Origin: Pseudomonadota bacterium
Lineage (GTDB): Bacteria; Myxococcota_A; Polyangia; Polyangiales; Polyangiaceae
Assembly (NCBI GenBank): GCA_023423895.1
Contig: JAFAER010000102.1
Location: 1-64,000 of the forward strand
Direction: 5' to 3'
DNA: 64,000 nt
How positions within the stretch are numbered: the stretch's first letter is position 1; each line of letters starts with the position of its first letter. Both the position numbers and the translations under genes were made by a program. A model generated the notes under the pieces. It was given only the letters and a program-made list of their open reading frames with translations, was not told the DNA's origin and did no database searches. Shown here in pieces: positions 19,312 through 28,692 of the stretch.

Positions 19312-21043
19312 ATGGGTCAGCCCGAAAAGCTCGAAGCGACCCTGGCTGAGTCGATGACGAAGACGAGGGCGCTCGGCGCACGCAGTGCCCAGCCCGCGCA
19401 CGAGGACCAAGCGGTCCAACTCCAACACGGAGCGCACGCGCCGCCGACCGTACTCGAACCGGCGCACTCGCTGACGACGCGTTCGCCGCTCGAGGCCTTC
19501 TACTTCGAAGAGCTCACGCGCACGCGCCTCTTCATCAAGGTCGTCTGGGCGCTGACCGTCGTCGTGATCGCGTCGCTGCCGTTCGTGCAGGGGAACGCCT
19601 CGGTCAAGATGCTGATGGCCGGTGCCTCCGTCGCGAACGCGCTCTTCGCCTTTTGGCTCTGGCGAGACCTACGGGACGCTTCGCATTTCAGTACGGCCAA
19701 GGTCACTGCCTTCTGCGTCTCCTGCGCGATGACCGGCTTCGTCGCGGTCGTCTTCTTTCGTCGCGGTCGTCTTCTGGGGAGTGTTCTCCGCAGCGCCGGT
19801 CCTCGTCGTCCTCGGCGTGTACTACTTCGGGCGCAGCTACAGCGGCACGGCCGCATTCGTGAACTACCTCGTCGCGGCGGCGACGCAGGCCGTGTGGAGC
19901 GCGCTCGTCATCGCCGAGGTCGTGACCGACTACGGCCTGTTCGACGGGCGTGGTCGGCCGACGCTCGAGCTGGTCACGGCGCAGGCGATGGTCCAGGGCG
20001 TTTATTTGCTCGGCTACCTCAGCGCGCGCTCGTCGCGCAAGGCGACGCTCGACGTCCTCGAACGGCTCGAGGCCGCCGTGCGCCACGGACGGCAGCGCGA
20101 GGCATTCCTCGAAGAGGTCCGTCAGGATCTGGATCGCGCGCTGCTCGCGCCCGGCGAGGGCCGCTACACCGATCAGATCATCGGCTCCTTCCGGCTCGGC
20201 GCTGTCCTCGGTCGCGGCGGCATGGGTGAGGTCTACGCGGCCGAACACGTGAGCAGCGAGCTGGCGGCAGCGGTCAAGCTGCTCCACCCGCATTTCGCGG
20301 ACGATCCGGAGCAGTGCGCGCGCTTCCTCCGTGAATCGCGCGCCGCGAGCTCGCTCGACTCGCCTCACGTCGTCGAGATCCTCGAGGCGTCCGAGCCGAA
20401 TGCCCGCCCGCTGCACATCGCCATGGAACGGCTCCACGGCGAGACGCTCTGGGCGCGCCTGCGCGGCGAACAGCGCCTCGCCGGGACGGAGCTCGTGGAG
20501 CTCGTCACCCAGGTCGGGAGCGTCGTCGACCTCGCAGCAGCGAAGAACATCGTGCACCGCGACCTCAAACCCCAGAACCTGTTCCACGTGACCCGCACAC
20601 GAACGTGGAAGGTGCTCGACTTCGGCGTCTCCTCGCTCGGCAACACTGGCACGCTGACCGGCGGACAGGTGGTCGGAACGCCCGGCTACATGTCGCCCGA
20701 GCAGGCTCGCGGTGAGCGGGTGGACTTTCGAACGGACCTCTACGCGCTGGGGGTCATCGCCTATCGCGCGCTCACCGGGCGACCGGCGTTCCAGGGGAAA
20801 GACACGCCGGCCGTGCTCTACGACGTGGTCTTCTCGATGCCGCCACGGCCGAGCGCCGTCGCAGGTCTCCCCGCCGCCGTCGACGACGTGCTCGCCGTCG
20901 CGATGGCGAAACGCCCCGAAGACCGCTTCTCGTCGGGGCGCGAGCTTGCTCGGGCGCTCGAGGCGGCGCTCCGCGGAGAGGCCATCCCCGAGATTTCAGC
21001 CCGGGCGAGGACACTGGCGGCAACACATCCCTGGGCGGGTTGA
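19312..21043 (+). pseudogene. Membrane Ser/Thr protein kinase, frameshifted by 19-bp duplication
   Basis: Two overlapping frames encode the two halves of one protein. The first, from ATG at 19312, gives ~45 soluble residues and then TM helices up to FCVSCAMTGFVAVVF. The second continues from GVFSAAPVLVVLGVYYFG through more TM helices to a complete kinase domain: LGRGGMGEVYAAEH, AAVKLLHPH, HRDLKPQNLF, DFGVSS, GYMSPEQARGE. The break is a perfect 19-bp tandem duplication at 19738-19775; removing one copy restores a continuous TM helix and one protein of about 570 residues. The architecture, membrane domain first and kinase last, is unusual. As sequenced it cannot make the full kinase. Assembly error, recent mutation and reversible slippage are all possible. 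Confidence 0.85.
19738..19775. repeat. Perfect 19-bp tandem duplication causing +1 frameshift
   Basis: The unit ttcgtcgcggtcgtcttct occurs at 19738-19756 and again, without mismatch, at 19757-19775. Nineteen bases is one more than a multiple of three, so one copy too many shifts the kinase gene out of frame exactly in a transmembrane helix. Confidence 0.95.
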
Positions 21044-21069
21044 GCTGGTCCGGCGGAAGCGCCGAGCTC
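21042..21069. terminator. Stem-loop between convergent kinase and lipoprotein genes
   Basis: GAGCT...AGCTC enclose CGGCG-GAAG-CGCCG, a tight stem with a GNRA-like GAAG loop, directly at the kinase stop and just before the end of the IgGFc-binding-type gene at 21078. It could serve both strands. There is no T-run. Confidence 0.5.
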
Positions 21070-21077
21070 CAACCGGT

Positions 21078-22814
21078 TCACTTCACGACGACGTCGTTGA
21101 TGAACTTCAGGCTCGCGCCTGCCGGATAGCCGTAGCTCACGTAGATCGAATAGAAGCCTCTCGTCAGATTGCCCGTCTCGCCGGAGCCCCAGCCCCAGAC
21201 GGTGACACCGAACGGCGCGTCGCTCGTCATTTCGTGGCGGCCGTTGTCGCACTGGGCCTGACCGGCGAAGTTGAAGCGAACGAGATCGACGCGCGTGTAC
21301 TCGTAGTCGCCCACGGCCTTCCATCCGGTGAGCACGCCCAGACAATCGAGCTTCACGTCCGCAAAGCCGGCTTCGCCCTTCTTGCGCACGACGACGAGGT
21401 GCGTCTCCGGATACGTCGGATCGGTGAAGAAGACGTACGACTTGCGGTACTGCTGCGGAGAGACGACGTTGACGAACTCCGGATCGCCGCGGCAATCCTC
21501 GATGTCGCTCGTGTACATCTCGCAGCTGTCCATGTACCCGGCCATGTAGAACGGATGCGTGTTGCCCTGGCTCTTCACCGTGAAGGCCGCACTCGTCCGG
21601 AACTCTGCGAACTGCCCTTTCTCGAGCGTCTCCGGCGCCCCTTCCGGGCGCTCCGGCACGTAGCTCAATCGCGTGCCGTCCACGGCCGCCAGGACCCGCC
21701 ACGGCGGGCTCTCGTCCATCGTGGCGTAGCGATTCCGCGGTCGAACGGCCACGTACTCGTCGCCGAGGGCGCGCAGCGGTGGGATCTGCTGGTGCGCCGA
21801 ATCGCATGCAGGGACACCTTCGGGGATGTTCATGCACGTCGATCCGCCGAACACGCCGACGGGCTTGTCCGAGTTGATCGGCGTTCCGATGAGCTCGCTC
21901 ATCTGTCGGAACTGGAGGAACTCGCCCTTCTTCAACGCGTAGGTGCGCTCGGATCCGGCGGGGGCGGGGTCGATCCCTGCTCCGCCCGCGAGGTTGACGC
22001 TCGGATTCAAGGTCACGTGTGTGTCGTCTTCGGCCGCAACGACCGCGATCCATGGGTCGAGCGAGTTGTCGCCGCTCGTCGACGTGGTCCCCGTCTTCGC
22101 CGCCGCCGAGAGCACTCCCGGTTGGGGCGTGACCGCGAGGTAGTTCGTCGCCCAGCTGCTCGTCGGTAACAGGAGCGTCGCCGACGCGAGACCGGCGATG
22201 CCTCCTCCGTACGGGAAGATGTCGTACATGACGACGGGCTGCGAGGTCTTCACGCGGAACGTCTTGCCGTATCCGGTCCCCACGATCGAGACGTCGGCCG
22301 ACATCGCCGGACGCGTCCCCGGGGGACACTTCTGCGGAGAGTCCACCGTGCTCGCGAGGAACAAGATCGCCACCTGCCGCGGAGCAAGCTCGCCATTCGC
22401 CAGCGGCGTGTACGTGATCGATTTGCCGCTGCCCGACGGCACGTAGGCGAACTTCGTGACGTCGAGCGTCTGGTCGCCGTAGGTCACTTCGAGCTTCGCG
22501 GCGCGATCACCCTCGTTCGTGACGAATGCTGCGAAACAGCCTCCGCCGACGTTGAATGGAAACCCGCGCGCGTTGTAGGCACGTGGATAGAAGAAGACGT
22601 AGTCGCATCCGATGCTGCTCCGGTCGTTGACCGCGCGTACGCAGCTGTCGTCCTGATTCGGCTCGGTGAAGGGCGGCTCAGGAGTGAGGTCTGCGTCACC
22701 CGGCGCGCCCGCATCGGCGAACCCGGCGCGATCGCTCGCGGCGCACGCGGCGACCGCCAACGTGACCACCACATGAATCAGGAGCGTTCGACCCCTCATC
22801 GATTCGGAGATCAT
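21078..22814 (-). CDS. IgGFc-binding-domain surface lipoprotein
   Basis: 578 residues. The N-terminus carries a lipobox (TLAVAACAAS), then an Asp/Ala/Pro linker. Most of the protein matches the IgGFc-binding N-terminal-type domain common in delta-proteobacterial surface proteins: SIGCDYVFFYPRAY, CFAAFVTNEGDRAAKLEV, GKTFRVKTSQPVVMYDIFPYGG, LLLPTSSWATNYLAV. ATG at 22814 has a purine-rich GAAGAGAG upstream. It is the last gene of the five-gene operon starting at 27395, 12 nt after the RCC1 gene. The role of this domain in bacteria is unknown; adhesion is a guess. Confidence 0.8.
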   Translation of the reverse strand: MISESMRGRTLLIHVVVTLAVAACAASDRAGFADAGAPGDADLTPEPPFTEPNQDDSCVRAVNDRSSIGCDYVFFYPRAYNARGFPFNVGGGCFAAFVTNEGDRAAKLEVTYGDQTLDVTKFAYVPSGSGKSITYTPLANGELAPRQVAILFLASTVDSPQKCPPGTRPAMSADVSIVGTGYGKTFRVKTSQPVVMYDIFPYGGGIAGLASATLLLPTSSWATNYLAVTPQPGVLSAAAKTGTTSTSGDNSLDPWIAVVAAEDDTHVTLNPSVNLAGGAGIDPAPAGSERTYALKKGEFLQFRQMSELIGTPINSDKPVGVFGGSTCMNIPEGVPACDSAHQQIPPLRALGDEYVAVRPRNRYATMDESPPWRVLAAVDGTRLSYVPERPEGAPETLEKGQFAEFRTSAAFTVKSQGNTHPFYMAGYMDSCEMYTSDIEDCRGDPEFVNVVSPQQYRKSYVFFTDPTYPETHLVVVRKKGEAGFADVKLDCLGVLTGWKAVGDYEYTRVDLVRFNFAGQAQCDNGRHEMTSDAPFGVTVWGWGSGETGNLTRGFYSIYVSYGYPAGASLKFINDVVVK

Positions 22815-22826
22815 CGTTCGCTCTCT

Positions 22827-24260
22827 TCAAAGGCCGACGTTCTGGGGAGTCGGCCGGATGTCGTCACCGGGTTGAATCGCCGTCTGCCCGAGCGCCCCTC
22901 GCGTGTTGTCACCCCAGCACTTGAGCCTGCGCTCGCCGACGCGCGCGCACGTGAACACGGAGCCCGCCGCGACGTCGGTCACGTGGGTCAGCCCCGGCAC
23001 GAGCGTGGCCTGGAGCGTCCACGGTTTGCTCGCAGGGCGACCGAGCTGTGCGTGCGCGTTGGAGCCCCAGCAGCGGACCGTGCCGTTCGAGAGGAGCGCG
23101 CAGAAGTGGAGCTCCGGCGTGAACGACGTCGAGTAGCCGCCGGTGATCTTGACCACGTCTTGGAGAGGTTGCTGCGTGTCGCTGTCGATGACCGCCTTCG
23201 GCTCCGGCTGTGGGGGATCCATGAACTCCTTGCAAGCGCCCGTCGAGCACTGGCCCCAGCAATTGACCGTTCCGTCCTCCATCAGCGCGCACGTGTCGTG
23301 GAGGGCGGCGGCGAGCTGACGGACCGTACCGTTCAGGCCCGTGACGCGTGTCGGGAGGAGCGCGTTCGACGGTCGGGTTCCCGCAGGCAACGCGCCGCCA
23401 TCCGGCAGCGTCGCGACACCGAGCTGGCCGTACCAGTTCCAGCCCCAGCACCACACCGCGTCACCCGACGCGCTCCTGGCGCAGGAATGGGAATCGCCGA
23501 GCGCGAGGTCCTGCGCGATCAGGATGCCCTGGCCGGCGGGTTCGAGGACCGGCGACGGCGACTTCCTCGTCGCTTCGTCGCCGACGCCCAGGCGTCCGTA
23601 GCCGTTGCTGCCCCAGCACATGATCGGGCCGCCGTTGCTCAGCCGCGTACAGGCGTGCTGCCTGCCCAGAGCGATCTCGAGGCCACCGCCGATGGTCACG
23701 ATCGGCGGCGCCGGAGAGGTCCTCCGACCGGAGATGCCGTTTCCGAGCTGCGAGCTGGCGTTGTTGCCCCAGCAGTGGATCAGACCGTCATCGCTCGTCA
23801 TGGCGCAGGCGAATTCGGCGCCGATGGCCACCTTGCGCACGTCCTCCAGCACGACCTCGGTTGGAGCCGCAACGTAAGCATACCCACCGTCGCGACCGAC
23901 ACCGACCTGGCCATGCGAGTCGTATCCCCAGCACTTGAGGACATTCGTCTTGTCCGGCGTGTCGACGACCGCGCACGCGACATCGACCCCGAGCGCGAGC
24001 GAGCGCACCGGATTTGCCGTCGGGTCTTCATCGACCACGTCCGCGTCGCTCGCGTCCGCATCCGCATCGGTGCCAGCGTCGAGCGGCTCGCCTGCGTCGT
24101 CGATGTCCGCCGCGTCAGGGTCGGGTGTCGACGCCTCGAGTCGCTCGTTCGGCGGCTCTGAATCCGGCGCATCGATGACCTCGGGGTCGTCGGTCGACGC
24201 GCACCCGTACCACGCCGCGCAGGAGGCCATCGCCAAGAAGACCATCGCGAGCTTCCTCAT
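22827..24260 (-). CDS. RCC1-repeat lipoprotein, seven-bladed propeller
   Basis: 477 residues. Signal peptide with lipobox YGCAS, then an Asp/Ala-rich linker (to ~75). Seven RCC1-like repeats follow, each with CWG as in KCWGYDSHGQVGVG, HCWGNNASSQLGNG, MCWGSNGYGRLGVG, RCWGSNAHAQLG and KCWGDNTRGALG, enough for one complete seven-bladed beta-propeller. The start overlaps the stop of the upstream gene (24257-24260). Such lipoproteins are typical of myxobacteria; the molecular role is not known. Confidence 0.88.
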   Translation of the reverse strand: MRKLAMVFLAMASCAAWYGCASTDDPEVIDAPDSEPPNERLEASTPDPDAADIDDAGEPLDAGTDADADASDADVVDEDPTANPVRSLALGVDVACAVVDTPDKTNVLKCWGYDSHGQVGVGRDGGYAYVAAPTEVVLEDVRKVAIGAEFACAMTSDDGLIHCWGNNASSQLGNGISGRRTSPAPPIVTIGGGLEIALGRQHACTRLSNGGPIMCWGSNGYGRLGVGDEATRKSPSPVLEPAGQGILIAQDLALGDSHSCARSASGDAVWCWGWNWYGQLGVATLPDGGALPAGTRPSNALLPTRVTGLNGTVRQLAAALHDTCALMEDGTVNCWGQCSTGACKEFMDPPQPEPKAVIDSDTQQPLQDVVKITGGYSTSFTPELHFCALLSNGTVRCWGSNAHAQLGRPASKPWTLQATLVPGLTHVTDVAAGSVFTCARVGERRLKCWGDNTRGALGQTAIQPGDDIRPTPQNVGL

Positions 24261-25426
24261 GGATGCCTCCGCAGTGCAACACCACGCCCGTCACCGCACT
24301 TGCCCACTGCCCAGATGTCGTCCGCGTTCGCGCCCCACAGCGTGAGCGTGCAGTCGAAGATCCGTCCACCGATCGCCGTCGGCGAGAGCGACCACTTCGA
24401 GTCCTCCAGGTGCACGATCCTGCCCAGCTGTCCCGATGCCCACACGTTCGTCGAGCTCGTCCCCCAGATGGAGACGAGGTCGAGGTATCCGTCCTGCGCC
24501 GCACCGCTCGGCGGCACCCGCGATTGGACCGCGGTGATGCCCCCGTCGGTCTCCTCCCTCCAGTTGTAGACGTCACCGCGCTCGGACAAGATCCAGAGGT
24601 CGGACGGGCCAGCCATCCAGACGCTCGTGATCGGGCTCGTGCTGCGATCCCAGGGAAGGGTCGACGACCACCACGGAAACGAGATGTCGTTGGTGATGTT
24701 CTGCATTCGCCCCGAGGCCGCCTGGTTCCAGCGGAAGACACCGTTGGTTCCCCACAGCCACAGCGTGCTCTGCTCGACGCCGGAGATCCCCGTCATGTAG
24801 TCGAAGCCCGAAAACTGCACGCGCTGCCAGACGCCGTCGGCCCCCTTGTGCATCATCGCGCGATCGGAACCGATCGCCGCCCATACCTCCCCGGTCCCGT
24901 TTCCCCAGACGCCCACGAGCTCCGACGTGGTGTTGCTCGGCACGGCTGACCAGCTCGCGCCGTCCCAGTGGAGCACCGTTCCGTACCGGCCCACGGCCCA
25001 GACGTCATTCGGACCGCTGCCCCAGATCCCGAAGAGCGGCCACTGCGTTCCGCTCTCGAAGCGGGTCCACGTGGTGCCGTCCCAGTGCATGATCGTCCCG
25101 AACCATCCGACGGCCCAGACATCGTCCGGGCCGCTCCCCCAGATGGCCTCGAGGTTCGGTGACGTCAGCTCGGTCCGGCACCAGCCGTCGACGCTGCACG
25201 GCCCTGCGTCCGCACCGCCGTCGTCCGGCACACTGCCGTCGTCGGGCGCTACGACGTCCGCGCCGCCGTCCGAAGGCTCGGCGTCCACGTCCACCGGCGC
25301 GTCACTCCACCCAGCATCGGTCCCAAGCAGCGGATCTTCGTCCGAGCTGCAGCCTGCAGAGGCCGCGACTCCGAACACCGCCGTCCCGATGGTCACCCCG
25401 TACGTCCACGATCTCAGGATGTGCAT
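24257..25426 (-). CDS. Beta-propeller lipoprotein with WGSGPDDVWAVG repeats
   Basis: 389 residues from ATG at 25426; an upstream start at 25444 would overlap the preceding gene by four bases as elsewhere in this operon, and is the alternative. Lipobox ASAGCSSD, then an Asp/Gly/Ala linker to ~85. About seven repeats follow, each with a tryptophan-rich core such as IWGSGPDDVWAVG, GTIMHWDGTTW and VWGNGTGEVWAA, predicting a second seven-bladed propeller, different in sequence from the RCC1 protein next to it. The family is widespread in Myxococcota and uncharacterised. Confidence 0.82.
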   Translation of the reverse strand: MHILRSWTYGVTIGTAVFGVAASAGCSSDEDPLLGTDAGWSDAPVDVDAEPSDGGADVVAPDDGSVPDDGGADAGPCSVDGWCRTELTSPNLEAIWGSGPDDVWAVGWFGTIMHWDGTTWTRFESGTQWPLFGIWGSGPNDVWAVGRYGTVLHWDGASWSAVPSNTTSELVGVWGNGTGEVWAAIGSDRAMMHKGADGVWQRVQFSGFDYMTGISGVEQSTLWLWGTNGVFRWNQAASGRMQNITNDISFPWWSSTLPWDRSTSPITSVWMAGPSDLWILSERGDVYNWREETDGGITAVQSRVPPSGAAQDGYLDLVSIWGTSSTNVWASGQLGRIVHLEDSKWSLSPTAIGGRIFDCTLTLWGANADDIWAVGKCGDGRGVALRRHP

Positions 25427-25440
25427 GTTCCGTCTCGCTC

Positions 25441-26655
25441 TCACTGCGGAGTCGTCGTTCCGGCATCACACGGCGCGGTCGCGCATACTCCCTCGACACA
25501 CGGTTGGTCGGGGCTGCACGCGGTCCCGCACGCACCGCAGTGGTTCGCGTCGAAGCGCAGCCACGCCTCGCAGCCGTCGCTCAGGTCCTTGTTGCAGTCG
25601 GCGTAGCCAGAATCGCAGGCGAAGCCGCACTTGCCCTGCACACAGGTCACCTGCACGTTCCCGCCGCCGTCGAGCGGTGCCCCCGGGCACTTGTTCCCGC
25701 ATGCTCCGCAGTGGTCCGGGTTGCTGCCCACGTCGACGCACTTGCCGTCGCAGAGCACCTGACCAGGGTCGCAACAGTTGGTCTGCGTCGGATCGCAAAC
25801 GCAGCGCTTCTGCGAGCACACCTCACCGGTCTTGCAGGCCTTTCCGCACGCGCCGCAGTTCTCGTTCGTGGTCAGGCTCGTCTCGCAGCCGTCTTCGGGA
25901 TCGTCGTTGCACTCTCCCCAGTTGGCCGCGCAGACGACCTGGCAGGCGCCCTTGGCGCATCCCCAGTCCACGTGCTCCTTCAGCTCGAGATCGGGCGGGC
26001 GATTGTTGCAGACGGTCCCGCAAGTGCCGCAGTTGAAGAAGTCGGTCTGTGTGTCCACACACTCCGCGTCCGAGCATTGTCCGGGACCACACGCAGTGAG
26101 CCCCGCAGGGCATCCACACGTGCCGAACACGCAGGCTTGGCCGGCAGGGCACTTGTTCCCGCACGCACCGCAGTTCTCGGGATCACACGTGACGTTCACC
26201 TCGCATCCGTCCTCGAGGTGACCATTGCAGTTCGCGAGATTGTCGCGACAGCGCGAAGCACACTCACCTTCGACGCAGTCCCACTGCAGGTCCATCGTCG
26301 GAGCCGCCCCCGACTCCATGTACGCGCGAAGCACGGGGTCGTCCGGGCACTGCCTCCCGCATGCGCCGCAGTTGTTCGGGTCGTCGCTGAGGTGCGTTCC
26401 GCAGCGATGAGGAGACGTCGGGCAATCCGCGTAGGGATGCGGGCACTCGGTGCTGACGCACATGGGAATGGGCGCCGGGCCCGCATCGTCCCCCGGCTCG
26501 GCGAGCGGCGGTGGCGCGACCCCCGCCTCCGGCACCGGGCCGAAGCCTCCGACGACGACGCGTCCATCGTCGGTGCAGGACGTGGACGCGAGCACCATGA
26601 CGAGCGGCACGGCAAGCGCGATGCAGCCGAGCAGAGACGGAAACGGACGCTTCAT
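25441..26655 (-). CDS. Cysteine-rich repeat lipoprotein (NCGACG repeats)
   Basis: 404 residues. Lipobox VLASTSCTD, a Pro/Gly linker, then at least six copies of a cysteine module built on (N/H)CG(A/T)CGxxC, for example NNCGACGRQCP, HCGACGNKCPG and HCGACGTACSP, with further paired cysteines between. The pattern predicts a disulfide-stabilised extracellular rod. In databases this myxobacterial family is sometimes mislabelled tryptophan synthase alpha chain; nothing here supports such an enzyme. Its ATG overlaps the stop of the upstream regulator-like gene (26652-26655). Confidence 0.83.
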   Translation of the reverse strand: MKRPFPSLLGCIALAVPLVMVLASTSCTDDGRVVVGGFGPVPEAGVAPPPLAEPGDDAGPAPIPMCVSTECPHPYADCPTSPHRCGTHLSDDPNNCGACGRQCPDDPVLRAYMESGAAPTMDLQWDCVEGECASRCRDNLANCNGHLEDGCEVNVTCDPENCGACGNKCPAGQACVFGTCGCPAGLTACGPGQCSDAECVDTQTDFFNCGTCGTVCNNRPPDLELKEHVDWGCAKGACQVVCAANWGECNDDPEDGCETSLTTNENCGACGKACKTGEVCSQKRCVCDPTQTNCCDPGQVLCDGKCVDVGSNPDHCGACGNKCPGAPLDGGGNVQVTCVQGKCGFACDSGYADCNKDLSDGCEAWLRFDANHCGACGTACSPDQPCVEGVCATAPCDAGTTTPQ

Positions 26656-27395
26656 CGCTCACCTGCGGGCGACTGGAGGACACGACGGAGGCGCTCGGCG
26701 TACGGAGTTTCGCCGTGCTGCTCCAGGAACAGTGCGGCCAGCGCTCGCGCTCGCGCACGCTCACCGGTCATGGCCAGCGCTTCGATGCGCATCACTTCGA
26801 TCTCCTCATTGAACTGCCCCTTGTTCTCCAATCGCTTTCGATACTGCGCAGCCACGTCGAGGCATTCGCGACCTCGTCCTCGCGCAAGCGCCGAGCGTGC
26901 GCGTTCCACGAGCGTGATCTCCAGCTCGAAGGCATCGCCGCTCGACGAAGTGGCGGGCGCCGGCGCGCGCGGAAGATCTTCGACGCGGATGGTCTCGACG
27001 TGGACCCCCGGGATCGAGCTGCTCGGCGCGCTCGACGCGAAGCTGCCAGAGCGGGCGGGCGGCAACATGACGGGGTCCGAGCTCGGGGCGCTCGGGACGC
27101 TCACGGCGCTCACGGGAATGACCGGCGCCGCCGTCCGCCCGAGCTCCGACGCCGCGACCGCAAACAAGGCCGCGCCGGCGACGAGAGAGAGCGCAAGCCC
27201 GGGCCTCGAGATCCGCGGTCTCGCGAGCGGATGTGCCGCGCCGCTCTCGACTTTCGCGAGCACGCGCTCCGCCGCACCGTCCGGCGGGCGATCGGCATCG
27301 AGGAGCGGGCGGATGCGGGCGAGCTCCGGATCACACGCGAACAGCCGCTCGGGCCCGTTCGTCGTACCTCCTCGCGCGTCGCGTCCGTCGACCAT
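26652..27395 (-). CDS. Single-TM regulator-like protein, paralogue of the ECF partner
   Basis: 247 residues from ATG at 27395, chosen because a promoter-like element shared with the sigma-factor gene ends exactly 5 nt before it. The N-terminal cytoplasmic part (GPERLFACDPELARIRPLL...PDGAAERVLA) and the C-terminal part (VERARSALARGRGRECLDVA, then EALAMTGERARARALA) match the protein at 29309-30022. One TM helix (ALSLVAGAALFAVAAS) separates them. It lacks the usual zinc anti-sigma motif. The topology suggests an anti-sigma or signal-transducing role, which is inference. It is the first gene of the lipoprotein operon. Confidence 0.75.
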   Translation of the reverse strand: MVDGRDARGGTTNGPERLFACDPELARIRPLLDADRPPDGAAERVLAKVESGAAHPLARPRISRPGLALSLVAGAALFAVAASELGRTAAPVIPVSAVSVPSAPSSDPVMLPPARSGSFASSAPSSSIPGVHVETIRVEDLPRAPAPATSSSGDAFELEITLVERARSALARGRGRECLDVAAQYRKRLENKGQFNEEIEVMRIEALAMTGERARARALAALFLEQHGETPYAERLRRVLQSPAGER

Positions 27396-27437
27396 CGACC
27401 CTAAATGGGACGGGGCCATCCGTTTGCTCACGAAAAA
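27396..27437 (-). promoter_or_regulatory. Putative ECF promoter P1 of the lipoprotein operon
   Basis: On the minus strand: TTTTT-C-GTGAGCAA (27424-27431), 14-nt spacer, CCCATTTAG (27401-27409), then 5 nt and ATG at 27395. The same boxes, spacer and distance to the ATG precede the sigma gene at 28734. The ATG sits where transcription would begin, so the mRNA may be leaderless. Assignment to the neighbouring ECF factor is inference. Confidence 0.7.
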
Positions 27438-27501
27438 CGACGTGCCGATGATCGGAGGGGATCCGACTATTTTGTTGCGGGCTGGCCAGTGCGGTGTCGT
27501 C

Positions 27502-28677
27502 ATGACGACTACCCCCATGCCCTCGGGTCGTCGATGTCGATGGAGCGCCGCAGGCGTCTTCCTCCTGATCGGCACCGCACCTGCACAGGGTCGGGCGGAC
27601 GACGCCTCATCTCCGGCGCTGACCGTCCGTGTCGAGTACCGCGCAGCAGCGACGTGTCCGTCGCGCAGTGAATTCCTCGACAGCGTCCGGCGCTACACGA
27701 CCAAGTGGAGCCTCGTCGACGAAGACGCAAACCGTAACTTCGCGATCGTCCTCGACCGCAGCGGCGGCTCCGTGCGCGGCACCCTCGAAGTCACGGCAGG
27801 GGCACGCAAGACACGTAAGGTCGTCTCCGGCACGAGCTGCACCACGGTCACCCGGGGACTTGCCGTGATGGTCGCCCTCGTCATCGATCCAACCGCGTCA
27901 CTCGCCGAGCAACGCGAGGAAACACCCGAGCGGATTCCCTCACCACCAGCTCCGGAAGACGAACCGGCCAGCGTCGCTGGCGAAGGCGAGACGCCGGGCA
28001 CGACGGCGCCGGAGCAGACGGCCGAGCGCGGTCCGCCGAAGCGGCGGTCGACGAAGAGGGCTCGGCCCCCACTGAGGATGCACACGAACGGGACCGCCAC
28101 ACGCTGGATGTTCGAGCTCCGCACGGAAGTGAGCACGGCGATCACGAGACGCCCCATGGCGCTGGTCGGGGCGTTCGCCGACCTCCAGGTCCGCGTGTTC
28201 TCGCGCAAGGACGAGCGGAGCTCCATCATCGGGCCATCCTCGATCGGGCTTGGTCTTCGGCAGAGTGCTCCGCGGGCCATCGGCGTTCCTGGCGGCAGCA
28301 CCGATTTCCTCTGGTCGGCCGCAAGCTTGCGCATTTGCCCCGTGCGGCTCCGGCTGCTGGCCGATCGGCTCGACGTGGCGCCGTGTCTCGAGGGCAACGT
28401 CGGAGTGCTCCAGGCCGAGAGTCATGGGATCCCGGTCGCTCAGCGGACCCACAGGCAGTGGGTCGATGGGGGTGCCTCGGTGCTCGGCGTCTGGCACCTT
28501 CCCGGTCCCTGGCTGGCCACGGCCGGTCTCGCCCTCGTCGTGCCGCTCACTCGAAACCGCTTCGAAGTCGTCGACCTCGCCTCGCTCGGCGCAGCTTCGG
28601 CTCCCCGCACGGAGCTCGTTTCCCAGGCGCCGATGCTGGGGATCGCCGCGGGATTGGGGCTCGGCCTCGAGCTGTGA
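27502..28677 (+). CDS. Exported hypothetical protein beside ECF sigma locus
   Basis: 391 residues from ATG at 27502 (27517 is possible). A signal peptide (basic N-terminus, then AAGVFLLIGTAPAQGRA) precedes a small domain with two cysteines (RAAATCPSRSEFLDSVRRY ... VSGTSCTTVTRGLAVMVAL). A Pro/Glu/Thr-rich linker (about 135-185) leads to a beta-strand-rich C-terminal half with two further cysteines (ICPVRLRLL and VAPCLEG), possibly a beta-barrel. No known family. It is divergent from the lipoprotein operon and ends 56 bp before the sigma factor, so it belongs to the same locus. Confidence 0.75.
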   Translation: MTTTPMPSGRRCRWSAAGVFLLIGTAPAQGRADDASSPALTVRVEYRAAATCPSRSEFLDSVRRYTTKWSLVDEDANRNFAIVLDRSGGSVRGTLEVTAGARKTRKVVSGTSCTTVTRGLAVMVALVIDPTASLAEQREETPERIPSPPAPEDEPASVAGEGETPGTTAPEQTAERGPPKRRSTKRARPPLRMHTNGTATRWMFELRTEVSTAITRRPMALVGAFADLQVRVFSRKDERSSIIGPSSIGLGLRQSAPRAIGVPGGSTDFLWSAASLRICPVRLRLLADRLDVAPCLEGNVGVLQAESHGIPVAQRTHRQWVDGGASVLGVWHLPGPWLATAGLALVVPLTRNRFEVVDLASLGAASAPRTELVSQAPMLGIAAGLGLGLEL

Positions 28678-28692
28678 CGCGGCCGCGTTCAC

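Noticed and set aside
25441..26655. Tryptophan synthase alpha chain label for the Cys-rich protein
   Set aside because: No TIM-barrel motifs; the sequence is a lipoprotein of cysteine modules.
25159..27501. Upstream half of a 1172-codon plus-strand frame
   Set aside because: It is antisense to the Cys-rich lipoprotein and regulator-like genes and lacks any domain; only the part from 27502 looks real.
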